NCBI GenBank assembly: GCA_035559775.1
Contig: DATMAU010000007.1
Location: forward strand, 1 to 20,637
DNA from: AG1 sp035559775
GTDB lineage: Archaea > Thermoproteota > Thermoprotei_A > Sulfolobales > AG1
DNA: 20,637 nucleotides
Reading direction: 5' to 3'
This document shows, one piece after another, positions 1 to 8,536 of the stretch. How positions within the stretch are numbered: position 1 is the first letter of the stretch; the number at the start of each line of letters is the position of its first letter. The translations under genes and the position numbers were made by a program. Below the pieces are notes generated by a model. That model saw only the letters and a program-made list of their open reading frames with translations. It was not told the origin of the DNA and made no database searches.

Positions 1-390
1 CGGGGCTTTCCAGCCCACTTCGGCTACCTGGTGCCGGCCTGCTGGGGATCGGATCCCCAGCCGCGGGCCCGTAACCCCACATCCCCACCGGCTCATCGCC
101 GGCAGGTTTGGTTTGGGCTATCCCCCTTTCGGTCGCCCCTACTCAGGGGATCTCGTTTGATTTCTCTTCCTCCCCCTACTAAGATGTTTCCGTTCGGGGG
201 GTTCCCCTCCAGGGTCTGGGGGTTACCCAGACCCCAGATGCCACGGGTTTACCCGTGGCAGGAGTTCCCATTCGGGGATCCCGGGTTCGACGGCTGCCTG
301 CGCCTCCCCCGGGCATATCGCCGCTTGCCGCGCCCTTCTTCGGCGCCCGAGCCGAGTCATCCACCGCGCGGCGTCTTGCCGCAGGCCCCC
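1..390 (-). rRNA. 23S ribosomal RNA, 5' part (runs off the window)
   Basis: The minus strand carries the conserved 5' domain of archaeal 23S rRNA, including GGTGGATGACTCGGCTCGG (complement of about 347-365) followed by the GCCGAAGAAGGGCGCGGCAAGC block. The mature 5' end is not marked by the sequence. By analogy with other 23S genes it should lie 20-30 nt before GGTGGATG, near position 390. Only the first ~390 nt are present and the gene continues past position 1. It follows the 16S gene in the same transcription unit with a short spacer. No intron is visible in this part. Confidence 0.9.
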
Positions 391-531
391 AGGGGGAGCC
401 AGCCCGGTATATGCTGCGAGCTGCCAGCGCTCATAGAGGCTATACAGCCTCTCACGAATCAGCCCTGCGAAGGGCCTCATGAAAGGCGCTCCAGAAACAC
501 TCTCACGCACCCCAAGCCACAAATCCCCAAA
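391..531 (-). other. 16S-23S internal transcribed spacer, without tRNA
   Basis: The spacer is about 140 nt. It holds the 3' strand of the pre-16S processing stem (485-522), a small hairpin GCCCT-GCGA-AGGGC (462-475), and a perfect 7-bp hairpin with AGAGGCT/AGCCTCT arms (435-452). The latter probably belongs to the 5' strand of the pre-23S stem, whose partner lies outside the window. No tRNA-Ala or other tRNA is found here, which is the common arrangement in Crenarchaeota and differs from most euryarchaeal operons. Confidence 0.75.
485..522 (-). other. Pre-16S processing stem, 3' strand with BHB
   Basis: The 16S trailer is complementary to the leader segment at 2103-2140 over almost its full 38 nt. 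The stem is broken only by two 3-nt bulges on opposite strands separated by 4-5 bp (CGTG or GCGTG), the canonical BHB. In archaea the splicing endonuclease cuts such stems to free and often circularise pre-16S rRNA. Confidence 0.85.
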
Positions 532-2080
<1,549 letters not shown>

Positions 2081-2102
2081 CGCGGCCGCAAGGCCGCGGG
2101 GG

Positions 2103-2140
2103 TTGTGGCTTGGGGTGGTGCGTGGTGTTTCTGGAGCGCC
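2103..2140 (-). other. Pre-16S processing stem, 5' strand with BHB
   Basis: The plus-strand text here (TTGTGGCTTGGGGT, then GGT, then GCGTG, then GTGTTTCTGGAGCGCC) repeats the minus-strand trailer of the 16S gene. Leader and trailer of the minus-strand transcript therefore pair. The extra GGT here and the extra AGA in the trailer are the two opposed bulges. This segment sits 22 nt before the mature 16S 5' end. Confidence 0.85.
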
Positions 2141-2300
2141 TATGTCGGATCCGAGCCTTCCGGGGATAGGATCCCCGGGGCTTCGGACCCCCATTTGTTA
2201 TCATGAGTGTCCCCGCGATTGGAGGCCGGTGCTTCATCCCAGGGATGTTGCATCCCAGTCGGTCCGAGCCGCCGCCGGAGATCGCGGGGAGGGCAGAGCC
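2141..2300 (-). other. rRNA leader, structured
   Basis: This is the 5' external transcribed spacer between the likely transcription start and the pre-16S stem. It is GC-rich. Around 2147-2190 lies an imperfect long hairpin, with GGATCCGAG and CTTCGGACC arms around a CCGGGGATAGGATCCCCGG core. I see no gene in it. Confidence 0.5.
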
Positions 2301-2338
2301 CAATATAATTAGTGGTTTCTGGAGCTTAAAACCCTTTC
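2301..2338 (-). promoter_or_regulatory. rRNA operon promoter (BRE/TATA)
   Basis: On the minus strand AGAAAGGGTTTTAAGC (about 2338-2323) resembles a purine-rich BRE followed by a TATA-like TTTTAA. Initiation would be expected 22-27 nt downstream, near 2300-2305, before the GC-rich leader starts. A second AT-rich stretch at 2302-2310 could be an alternative TATA box. The assignment rests on spacing and composition. Confidence 0.5.
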
Positions 2339-2658
2339 TATGGGGATCGAGGGATATATACAGCTAGCACCCCTGTATTTCTGCTTATCCCTTGATGTTT
2401 GTTGATACTTTTTGCTTTTCTTCTATATTCAGGGAATTCCACCTCGTATACAGGAATCTCTATCCCTGCTGGTTCACGGATTCTTGTTAAGACCAATAGA
2501 ACAGGGATCCTGTCATCTTTCAGAATCATACTCCAGATAGCTCGGAAGAATGCTTCAATGCCATTCAGGGTCTTGCGAAACAAATCCATAGTCAAAAACC
2601 ACATACTGGTTGGGCTCAAAATAAATCTCTCAAAAGTATCGATAAGGAATCCTATCAT
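2338..2658 (-). CDS. Doubtful small ORF upstream of the rRNA promoter
   Basis: A 106-codon open frame begins ATG at 2658. Its predicted product is partly hydrophobic at the N-terminus (MIGFLIDTFERFIL...) with a segment IEAFFRAIWSMI, and I do not recognise it. Codon use differs from the neighbours: CGC, CGA, CGT and ATT are common where the other genes use AGG/AGA and ATA. The stop lies inside the rRNA promoter region and no good ribosome site precedes the start. It could be a decayed gene remnant, a foreign fragment, or chance. The opposite-strand frame at 2399-2680 is no better supported. Confidence 0.22.
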   Translation of the reverse strand: MIGFLIDTFERFILSPTSMWFLTMDLFRKTLNGIEAFFRAIWSMILKDDRIPVLLVLTRIREPAGIEIPVYEVEFPEYRRKAKSINKHQGISRNTGVLAVYIPRSP

Positions 2659-2755
2659 GCTTAGAAAAGAACCAGCCTAGGTTATTAATGCCAAGCCTGC
2701 AGGATCAGGGGTCGCTGGTAATAATCCTGGGCTAAGCATATTATTCGGTGGCTTT

Positions 2756-4120
2756 ATGTATGTGCTAAATAGGGAGGAACTGATCCACAGTGATCTGCAT
2801 AGTGATGTGATCGAGATCCTTGAAGAAGGATTAAAAGCCATAGATCCAGAGAACGCTATCCCTGAGAGGCTAAAGCTCAGCGGAAAAGCGATAGAAATCC
2901 AGGGAAAAAGGATAGAGCTTGGGGAGAGGGTAATAATAGCGGGTTTTGGAAAAGCATCCGTAAAGATGCTGCACAGCATAAAAAGGATCCTCGGGGATCT
3001 TGTAAGCCAGAGCGCAGTAATAGCCCCTAGAGAGCATAGTACAGAAGGAAAAAGCCCCGAGATCATGTTCGGAGAACACCCGATCCCGGGAAGAAGTACT
3101 CTCGAGTCCTCAGAGAGGTTGCTAGAGATCCTCAGCCAAGCTGGTAAGGGAGATACAGTAATACTATTAATATCCGGCGGCGGATCAGCCCTCTTCGAAA
3201 TACCCCTAGAGGGGGTTGGGATAGAGGATATAGCGAAAGTAACACAGCTATTATTAAGATCAGGGGCAACAATAGAAGAACTGAACACAGTGAGGAAACA
3301 CCTATCAGCAGTGAAAGGCGGGCGACTGGGCAAGATGCTCAGAGAGAGAGGGGCAAGGGTGATCGCACTAATAGCAAGCGACGTGATAGGAGATCAGCTT
3401 GACACAATAGCCTCCGGACCCACAGTACCGGATAGATCTACCTATTGCGATGCACAAAAAATACTCACCAGAAGACTAGGCGGTCAGGATATCCCAGAAA
3501 ATGTAGTGAGGATCATTGAGAAAGGATGTAGAGGCGAGATTGAGGAGACACCAAAACCCGGGGATCCGTTGTTAGAGAGCATAGAAAACATTGTGATAAT
3601 ATCTAGCATCGACGGTCTAAAGGCGATGAGAAGAGCATGCATAGCTAAAGGTTATAGATCGTTGATATTGAGTAACATGATAGAAGGAGAGGCGAGAGAA
3701 GTAGGAAAAGCACTGGCAGGGATAGCCAAGACAATACTAAGCCATGGAGAGCCAATAGAACCACCAGCAATAGTGCTAGCATCAGGAGAAACAACAGTCA
3801 AGGTTACAGGAAAAGGAGTCGGTGGAAGAAACCACGAACTAGCCCTCTCAGCATCGCTAAAACTAAGAGGCTGGGAAGAAAGCATAGTAGCATCAATGGG
3901 GAGTGACGGGATAGATGGAAACAGCCCAGGAGCAGGCGGTATAGGTGACTGGAAACTCCTCGAAGAAGCCGAGCAGAAGGGGATGGATCTTACAGAGTAT
4001 CTCGACAACAACGACAGCTACACAGCATTATCAAGGCTCGGGAGAAGCATATACACAGGATACACAGGGACAAATGTGGGGGACTTTATAGTCATAGCTG
4101 CCAGGAGAAAAGCGAAATAA
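2756..4120 (+). CDS. Glycerate 2-kinase (MOFRL/DUF4147 family)
   Basis: This is probably the ATP-dependent enzyme that converts D-glycerate to 2-phosphoglycerate, the last specific step of the non-phosphorylative Entner-Doudoroff branch in archaea. The protein has 454 residues, the usual family length. The N-terminal Rossmann-like domain shows AGFGKAS (62-68), the glycine-rich nucleotide/phosphate loop ISGGGSAL (139-146), NTVRKHLSAVKGG (177-189) and a SDVIGD...IASGPT segment (208-223). The C-terminal MOFRL domain shows SGETTVKVTGKGVGGRNHELAL (about 344-365), GSDGIDG (382-388) and TGTNVGDF (439-446). The ATG at 2756 was chosen because the family start (REEL...GLKAIDPE) follows it directly; no clear SD precedes it, so it may be leaderless. 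The PLP gene downstream is separated by 34 bases and has its own TATA box. Family assignment is firm; 2-kinase versus 3-kinase product is from family knowledge. Confidence 0.93.
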   Translation: MYVLNREELIHSDLHSDVIEILEEGLKAIDPENAIPERLKLSGKAIEIQGKRIELGERVIIAGFGKASVKMLHSIKRILGDLVSQSAVIAPREHSTEGKSPEIMFGEHPIPGRSTLESSERLLEILSQAGKGDTVILLISGGGSALFEIPLEGVGIEDIAKVTQLLLRSGATIEELNTVRKHLSAVKGGRLGKMLRERGARVIALIASDVIGDQLDTIASGPTVPDRSTYCDAQKILTRRLGGQDIPENVVRIIEKGCRGEIEETPKPGDPLLESIENIVIISSIDGLKAMRRACIAKGYRSLILSNMIEGEAREVGKALAGIAKTILSHGEPIEPPAIVLASGETTVKVTGKGVGGRNHELALSASLKLRGWEESIVASMGSDGIDGNSPGAGGIGDWKLLEEAEQKGMDLTEYLDNNDSYTALSRLGRSIYTGYTGTNVGDFIVIAARRKAK

Positions 4121-4127
4121 ATATATA
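4115..4127 (+). promoter_or_regulatory. TATA box for the PLP-dependent enzyme gene
   Basis: AAATAAATATATA overlaps the stop codon of the glycerate kinase gene. Its centre lies ~33 nt before the GTG at 4155, which predicts a very short leader. Confidence 0.5.
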
Positions 4128-4154
4128 CGCCGAAACGATAGTGATTGAAAAGAG

Positions 4155-5315
4155 GTGAAACGGGGGTGGGGGTATGTGGAGAGGAAGGGGATCGGTACAA
4201 GACTAATACACTCGGGAGAAGATATTATAGTGCCTGAAAAACCCCTAGAAGTACCAATATACCTAACAACAGGCTTCATAACACCCTCGCTAGCTAGAAT
4301 GTACCTATACTCTAGAGAAGCAAACCCAACAGTAACAGCACTCGAGGACAAGATAGCAGAGATCGAGGGCTATCCATCAGCAGCAGCATTCTCCTCAGGA
4401 ATGTCAGCAATATCGACAACCTTCCTAACCCTCCTAAAACCAGGCTCTAAAATGCTGATCCAGAGGGATATCTTCTCAAGAATAGTTGTCCTAGCAAGAG
4501 AACTCTCAGAGAAGATGAACTTCAAACTGATAGAATCATCAGCAGAAGAGATCGTGGACAATATCGAGAGATTAAAACCCGACGTGGTTTTCGTAGAGTC
4601 AGAATCGAACCCCCTATTAAAGGTAGTGGATCTAGAGGAAATAGGGAAGATCTGCAAAAACCAGGGATCAATACTCATAGTGGATAACACAATACCAACA
4701 CCAATAAACCTCAGACCCTCAGAAATGGGGGCAAGCATAGTGATCCACAGCGCCTCAAAATACCTCGGAGGACATAACGACATAATAGGCGGGATAGTCG
4801 CCGGAGAGGCAGAGCTTGTGGAACAGATAAGGGAGAAGAGATCGGATCTTGGAACAATAATGGATCCCTTCACATCCTTCCTAGTAATAAGAGGGTTAAA
4901 AACCCTTCATATAAGGATGCACCACCACAACAAAAACGCAGAGATCCTGGCAAAAACCCTTCAGGATAACAAAAAGATAGCGAGGATCTATTACCCAGGG
5001 CTAGAGAACCACCCAAGCCACAGGATAGCCAAAAAGATCCTCAAGGGCTATGGAGGTATAGTGAGTATAGAGCTTAAAACAGATCTAGATGGTACGTTGA
5101 AGTTCATGAGAGAGCTAAGAATAGCAAAACCAGCAGGAACATTCGGAGGACCCGAAACCCTGGTGAGCCACCCAGCATCAATGAGCCATAGACACCATTC
5201 GAAAGAAGAGAGAGAGGCTATGGGGATTAGCGATAGCCTTGTAAGGATCTCAGTGGGGCTTGAGGATATAGAGGATATAATAAATGATATAGAGCGTGCT
5301 CTAGCAAACCTCTAG
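4155..5315 (+). CDS. Cys/Met metabolism PLP-dependent enzyme (cystathionine gamma-lyase/synthase family)
   Basis: This is a fold-type I PLP enzyme of the transsulfuration family (386 residues, normal length). The PLP lysine is K202 in SASKYLGGHND. Asp177 in VDNT contacts the pyridine nitrogen, YSREANPT (52-59) contributes the phosphate-binding Tyr/Arg, and SSGMSA (80-85) is the phosphate loop. The substrate cannot be settled from sequence: gamma-lyase, gamma-synthase, O-acetylhomoserine sulfhydrylase or methionine gamma-lyase are all possible. The start is a GTG at 4155, just downstream of a TATA box; GTG at 4176 is an alternative. The stop codon shares a CTAG palindrome with the stop of the convergent gene on the other strand, a 3-4 base overlap. 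Confidence 0.9.
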   Translation: MKRGWGYVERKGIGTRLIHSGEDIIVPEKPLEVPIYLTTGFITPSLARMYLYSREANPTVTALEDKIAEIEGYPSAAAFSSGMSAISTTFLTLLKPGSKMLIQRDIFSRIVVLARELSEKMNFKLIESSAEEIVDNIERLKPDVVFVESESNPLLKVVDLEEIGKICKNQGSILIVDNTIPTPINLRPSEMGASIVIHSASKYLGGHNDIIGGIVAGEAELVEQIREKRSDLGTIMDPFTSFLVIRGLKTLHIRMHHHNKNAEILAKTLQDNKKIARIYYPGLENHPSHRIAKKILKGYGGIVSIELKTDLDGTLKFMRELRIAKPAGTFGGPETLVSHPASMSHRHHSKEEREAMGISDSLVRISVGLEDIEDIINDIERALANL

Positions 5316-5755
5316 AAACCCTTTATAGTAACAATACCCATGAGCTCTGCAGCCTCTATACACCACTTAGCAACCAGCTCAGAGATCATCTCAACGGCCC
5401 TATCCTCACCAACATCGACACCGAGATACCTCTTATAAACCTCTCTAGCAACAGAAGGATCTATCCTGCTCTTAACGAGGGGTACGAGCATGGATACCAG
5501 ACTCATAACATCCCTAACACTGCTGGAAGCAACGAGATTTTTAAGATACCCCAGATCTTCTGACGAGATAACAATAGAACCAGGATCTCTCCCCATCTCC
5601 CTAGCAACTTCCTGGTAGATCCTTATAGGTGTATAATCCCCAACAAGCCTGCCAGAAGCCAGGAAGGGCTTCCATTCGCTCAAAGAACCCGTCCCCAGTA
5701 AAAACTGCCTGGGGAAAAGATAACGGCTAGCCACGGGCCCTAGCAAGCCTCTCAT
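5312..5755 (-). CDS. Unknown small protein at the end of the mevalonate operon
   Basis: I do not recognise this protein of about 147 residues. It has no membrane segment, no cysteine motif (a single Cys near the C-terminus in AKWCIEAAEL), and looks mostly helical, with a run SVRDVMSLVSMLVPLVKSRI and a C-terminal helix ending in IVTIKGF. It is the last gene of the operon and starts inside the 3' end of HMG-CoA reductase. Three starts are possible: TTG 5767, ATG 5755 and GTG 5734; ATG is preferred. The overlap region is a 21-bp tandem duplication, so the start may have arisen recently. The position suggests co-expression with mevalonate enzymes, but nothing in the sequence shows a role. Confidence 0.65.
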   Translation of the reverse strand: MRGLLGPVASRYLFPRQFLLGTGSLSEWKPFLASGRLVGDYTPIRIYQEVAREMGRDPGSIVISSEDLGYLKNLVASSSVRDVMSLVSMLVPLVKSRIDPSVAREVYKRYLGVDVGEDRAVEMISELVAKWCIEAAELMGIVTIKGF

Positions 5756-6977
5756 GGGCCCTAGCAAGTTCCCCCGAAGCTATAGCGGCTATGAGATTCA
5801 CCTCGCCAGCGAGGACAGCTGAGGCTATGATCTCAGCTAGCTTCACAGCATTAGCCCCAGGCGGGTTACCAGGTCCATAGACACCAAGCAGTGCCAAAGC
5901 CTCCCTCTGGGTGGGGAGCCATGTACCACCACCAACAGTACCTATCTCAAGACTAGGGAGTGTGACCGCGGCATAGAGATCACCATCCTGCGTCTCCTCA
6001 AGCCACGTGTACGCAGTGCTGCTCTCAACCACCTGAGCCACATCCTGACCAGTGGCTATAAAGATAGCGGCCACAATGTTGGCGGCATGTGCATTCAAAC
6101 CAATGCCTCCTGCTATCGATGTTCCAAGAAGATTCTTCCTATTGTTAACCTCAACCATATCCTCAACGCTTGTCTTCAACACACTTGAGACAACGTCTTT
6201 CTTGATAATGGCTTCCGCAACAACACCTTTACCCCTGCCGAGAATAGAGTTTATATACGATGGCTTCTTATCAACGCACATATTACCACTAAGGGCTACC
6301 AGCTCCGCACCGCCGAACCTCTCTGAAATAAACCTCGCAGCCTTATCAACAGCTATTGTAACCATATTCATACCCATAGCATCCCCGGTGGTGAACTTGA
6401 ATCTAAGCCATACATTATTACCAGCTATGTATGGCTCTATAGAGACAAGCTTACCATGCCTAGTAGTGCTCTCAGCAACCTTTTTAATCTCATCGAAATT
6501 CTCTGAAACCCATTTTACAAGCTCGAGAGCCTTCTTAACGCTAGAGGTTTTAAAGAGAGGAGCCCTGGTCATACCATCCCTATATACTATAGCATATGCA
6601 CCACCACTCATCGTGATAGCCTTGCTCCCCCTAGAGACGCTGGCAACTAAGGCCCCTTCGGTCGTTGCAAGGGGTATGTAGAAATCACCCGAAACATGCT
6701 CCCCAACAATCCTCAGAGGACCTGCAACTCCCAAAGGGATCTGGATAGCGCCTATAGGGTTCTCTATATTCCTGCCAACAACCTCCTCGAAATCTATTAT
6801 GGTGGAACCTATAGAGGATAGCGAGACTCCTCTTATCTCCTCTAAGAAGAGCCTTCTGATAAGTGTGCCAAGATTCTTACTACCAACAATACTGTCAACA
6901 TCGCTTAGCCTGACCTCGCCCTTCTTAAGCTTATCAATAATCTCTCTGAGCTTATCCTCACCCAGAACCTTCTCCAT
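5727..6977 (-). CDS. hmgA: 3-hydroxy-3-methylglutaryl-CoA reductase (class I)
   Basis: It reduces HMG-CoA to mevalonate with two NADPH, the committed step to archaeal isoprenoid lipids. The soluble archaeal class I form is seen, about 416 residues without a membrane anchor. Visible motifs are ENPIGAIQIPLGVAGPL (substrate loop), TEGALVASVSRG (catalytic Glu), DAMGMNM (NADP site), DKKPS (catalytic Lys), GQDVAQ (catalytic Asp), GTVGGGT, and the C-terminal LARAHERL with the catalytic His. The canonical GQDPAQN is GQDVAQV here, a mild departure. ATG 6977 is preferred, with GGTG six bases before it; GTG 6986 is possible. The start overlaps the end of the DUF35 gene by about 20 bases, which indicates coupled translation. 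The C-terminal tail is lengthened by a tandem duplication. Confidence 0.97.
   Translation of the reverse strand: MEKVLGEDKLREIIDKLKKGEVRLSDVDSIVGSKNLGTLIRRLFLEEIRGVSLSSIGSTIIDFEEVVGRNIENPIGAIQIPLGVAGPLRIVGEHVSGDFYIPLATTEGALVASVSRGSKAITMSGGAYAIVYRDGMTRAPLFKTSSVKKALELVKWVSENFDEIKKVAESTTRHGKLVSIEPYIAGNNVWLRFKFTTGDAMGMNMVTIAVDKAARFISERFGGAELVALSGNMCVDKKPSYINSILGRGKGVVAEAIIKKDVVSSVLKTSVEDMVEVNNRKNLLGTSIAGGIGLNAHAANIVAAIFIATGQDVAQVVESSTAYTWLEETQDGDLYAAVTLPSLEIGTVGGGTWLPTQREALALLGVYGPGNPPGANAVKLAEIIASAVLAGEVNLIAAIASGELARAHERLARARG
5735..5768 (-). repeat. 21-bp tandem duplication at the HMG-CoA reductase 3' end
   Basis: The 13-mer CTTGCTAGGGCCC occurs twice on the minus strand (5768-5756 and 5747-5735), exactly 21 bp apart and in frame. 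It encodes LARA-HER-LARA-RG at the reductase C-terminus and supplies the candidate start codons of the next gene. Confidence 0.8.
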
Positions 6978-7386
6978 GGGTAGCACCGATTACCGGTCTG
7001 AACTTAATACCATATGTTATCAAGCCCGAGGAACCGTCAACCCTGAGCCTTCTAAGCACAGCCTCAACCCTCATCCCCTTCCTAAGATCCTTAATATCCG
7101 CATCAACAATAACGCCATAGAGCTCGAAGCCCTCATCAAGCCTCACAACACCTATAACCATGGGAGCGTTATCCTGCATCCTGGCAGGAACTTGATACAG
7201 TACCGTATACTCAACCAGGGTTCCAAGGCCTGAGGAAACCCTAACCTCAACATCCCTCGAAGAACACTTGATACAGGAAGCCCTAACAGGGTAGAAGCTA
7301 GCTCCACAAGCCCTGCACTTGGAATACTTAACCCTGTATAGATTCTCTCTCATCCTCCATATCCTTGGAGCAGAGTCTTTCAACAC
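6958..7386 (-). CDS. DUF35 OB-fold protein with zinc ribbon (thiolase/HMG-CoA synthase partner)
   Basis: This 142-residue protein has a zinc ribbon C24-x2-C27...C38-x2-C41 followed by an OB-fold (about 50-130). In the archaeal complex described from Methanothermococcus (Vögeli et al. 2018), the DUF35 protein bridges acetoacetyl-CoA thiolase and HMG-CoA synthase so that acetoacetyl-CoA is passed through a shared CoA site. The gene order here supports that role. The start is GTG at 7386, one base after the thiolase stop, with GAGGAGGGTGAGG just upstream as ribosome site inside the thiolase gene. Confidence 0.9.
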   Translation of the reverse strand: MLKDSAPRIWRMRENLYRVKYSKCRACGASFYPVRASCIKCSSRDVEVRVSSGLGTLVEYTVLYQVPARMQDNAPMVIGVVRLDEGFELYGVIVDADIKDLRKGMRVEAVLRRLRVDGSSGLITYGIKFRPVIGATHGEGSG

Positions 7387-7387
7387 G

Positions 7388-8518
7388 CTACCTCACCCTC
7401 CTCATAATAATTGAGTAGCTCTGAGAACCAGGACCATTCATGCTTTGCACAGCCCCGTAACTATCGCTAAGCTCGGCTTCTCCGACTAATGATCGGAAAA
7501 CCTCGTAAGTCTGATATATACCAGTAGCTCCCCACGGATGCCCCCTAGCCTTAAGACCGCCGCTCATATTAACATATGTTGCGTCTATCGATGAGGATTC
7601 CATCGAAATCCTTCTAGGAGCATCGCCTCTCTCAGCAAGACCCAGGGATTCAAGGACTATATATGCATATGGGGTATAGCTATCATGTATCTCTATGTAT
7701 CTAACGTGATCTCTACCGATCCCAGCCATTTTCAAAGCCTCGTCAAAACTCTCCTTCACAGATCGAAAGAAAAGAGGATCTTCTCTCGAGATAGCGTCAC
7801 AAGAATCGTTAGAAGAACCAATCCCAGAGATCTCAACAGCAGCATCCCCAGGCGTGCTTGATATATAGAGGGCAGAGGCGCCATCTCCAAATGGGTAGGC
7901 ATCAAGAAGCCTTAATGGTTCTGAGATTATAGGGGAGTCCTTGTAAGAATCACTTTTGAGCGTGAACTTGAGCTGAGCATGGGGGTTCTTTACAGCGTTT
8001 TTATGCATTAGGATAGGCCATCTGAATAGATCTTCGTAGGAGTATCTATACCTATCCATATAGATCTTAGCTAGAATAGCAGCCTCAGACGCTGGTGAGA
8101 TACCATATAGCCCTGTATAATCAGAATCACCGATCATCGAATAAACCTTGGCTATAAGCGATACGGGGTATTCAGAGACCTTCTCAACACCCATTACAAG
8201 AACCCCTTTGGATAAGCCTGAAGAGACTAGAGAATAAGCTGTAAGAATAGCTGCTAATCCGCTAGCCTCTCCCATCTCGACTCTAAGCACTTTAAGTCTC
8301 CTCAAGGCGAGATGATCAGCGATAACCCCAGCGATCCCTATCTGTTCAGACATGGTCTCCGGAGCCATTGAAGAGATCACTAGAGTATCGGGCTCGACAG
8401 AGCCATAGCTACTCTCAAGTCTTCTAAAAGCCTCAAGAGCCAGGGTCTTAAAGCCCTTATCGAAATGTCTATCAATCTCTATAGCTCCACCAGCATTTAT
8501 AAACACACGCGTTACCAT
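7388..8518 (-). CDS. Archaeal acetyl-CoA acetyltransferase (thiolase) family protein with nucleophile Cys replaced by Glu
   Basis: By operon position this protein should condense two acetyl-CoA to acetoacetyl-CoA and pass it to HMG-CoA synthase. The 376-residue sequence is an archaeal SCP2-like thiolase throughout: VEKVSEYP (111-118), FGDGASALYIS, the HD motif IHDSYTP (His278), and GGLKARGHPWGATG (His327). However, the family motif VExxCASG is VEMGEASG, with Glu84 at the cysteine position. The codon is GAG at 8269-8267, and flanking sequence is in frame and well conserved, so a local frameshift is not the cause. Lacking Cys, the protein may be inactive as a classical thiolase, a scaffold, or a variant with changed chemistry. 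It starts at ATG 8518, 18 bases after HMG-CoA synthase, with GGTG upstream. Confidence 0.93.
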   Translation of the reverse strand: MVTRVFINAGGAIEIDRHFDKGFKTLALEAFRRLESSYGSVEPDTLVISSMAPETMSEQIGIAGVIADHLALRRLKVLRVEMGEASGLAAILTAYSLVSSGLSKGVLVMGVEKVSEYPVSLIAKVYSMIGDSDYTGLYGISPASEAAILAKIYMDRYRYSYEDLFRWPILMHKNAVKNPHAQLKFTLKSDSYKDSPIISEPLRLLDAYPFGDGASALYISSTPGDAAVEISGIGSSNDSCDAISREDPLFFRSVKESFDEALKMAGIGRDHVRYIEIHDSYTPYAYIVLESLGLAERGDAPRRISMESSSIDATYVNMSGGLKARGHPWGATGIYQTYEVFRSLVGEAELSDSYGAVQSMNGPGSQSYSIIMRRVR

Positions 8519-8536
8519 CTCTAGACACCCGCAAGG

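Noticed and set aside
391..531. tRNA in the 16S-23S spacer
   Set aside because: No T-arm or acceptor pairing; the sequence is explained by processing stems and hairpins.
2399..2680. 93-codon plus-strand frame with a hydrophobic N-terminus before the glycerate kinase
   Set aside because: No recognisable similarity or ribosome site, and it overlaps an equally weak minus-strand frame; listed only under that frame.
8230..8300. Frameshift as the cause of the missing thiolase cysteine
   Set aside because: The conserved residues on both sides (LRVE before, ASGLAA after) are in the same frame with the normal spacing.
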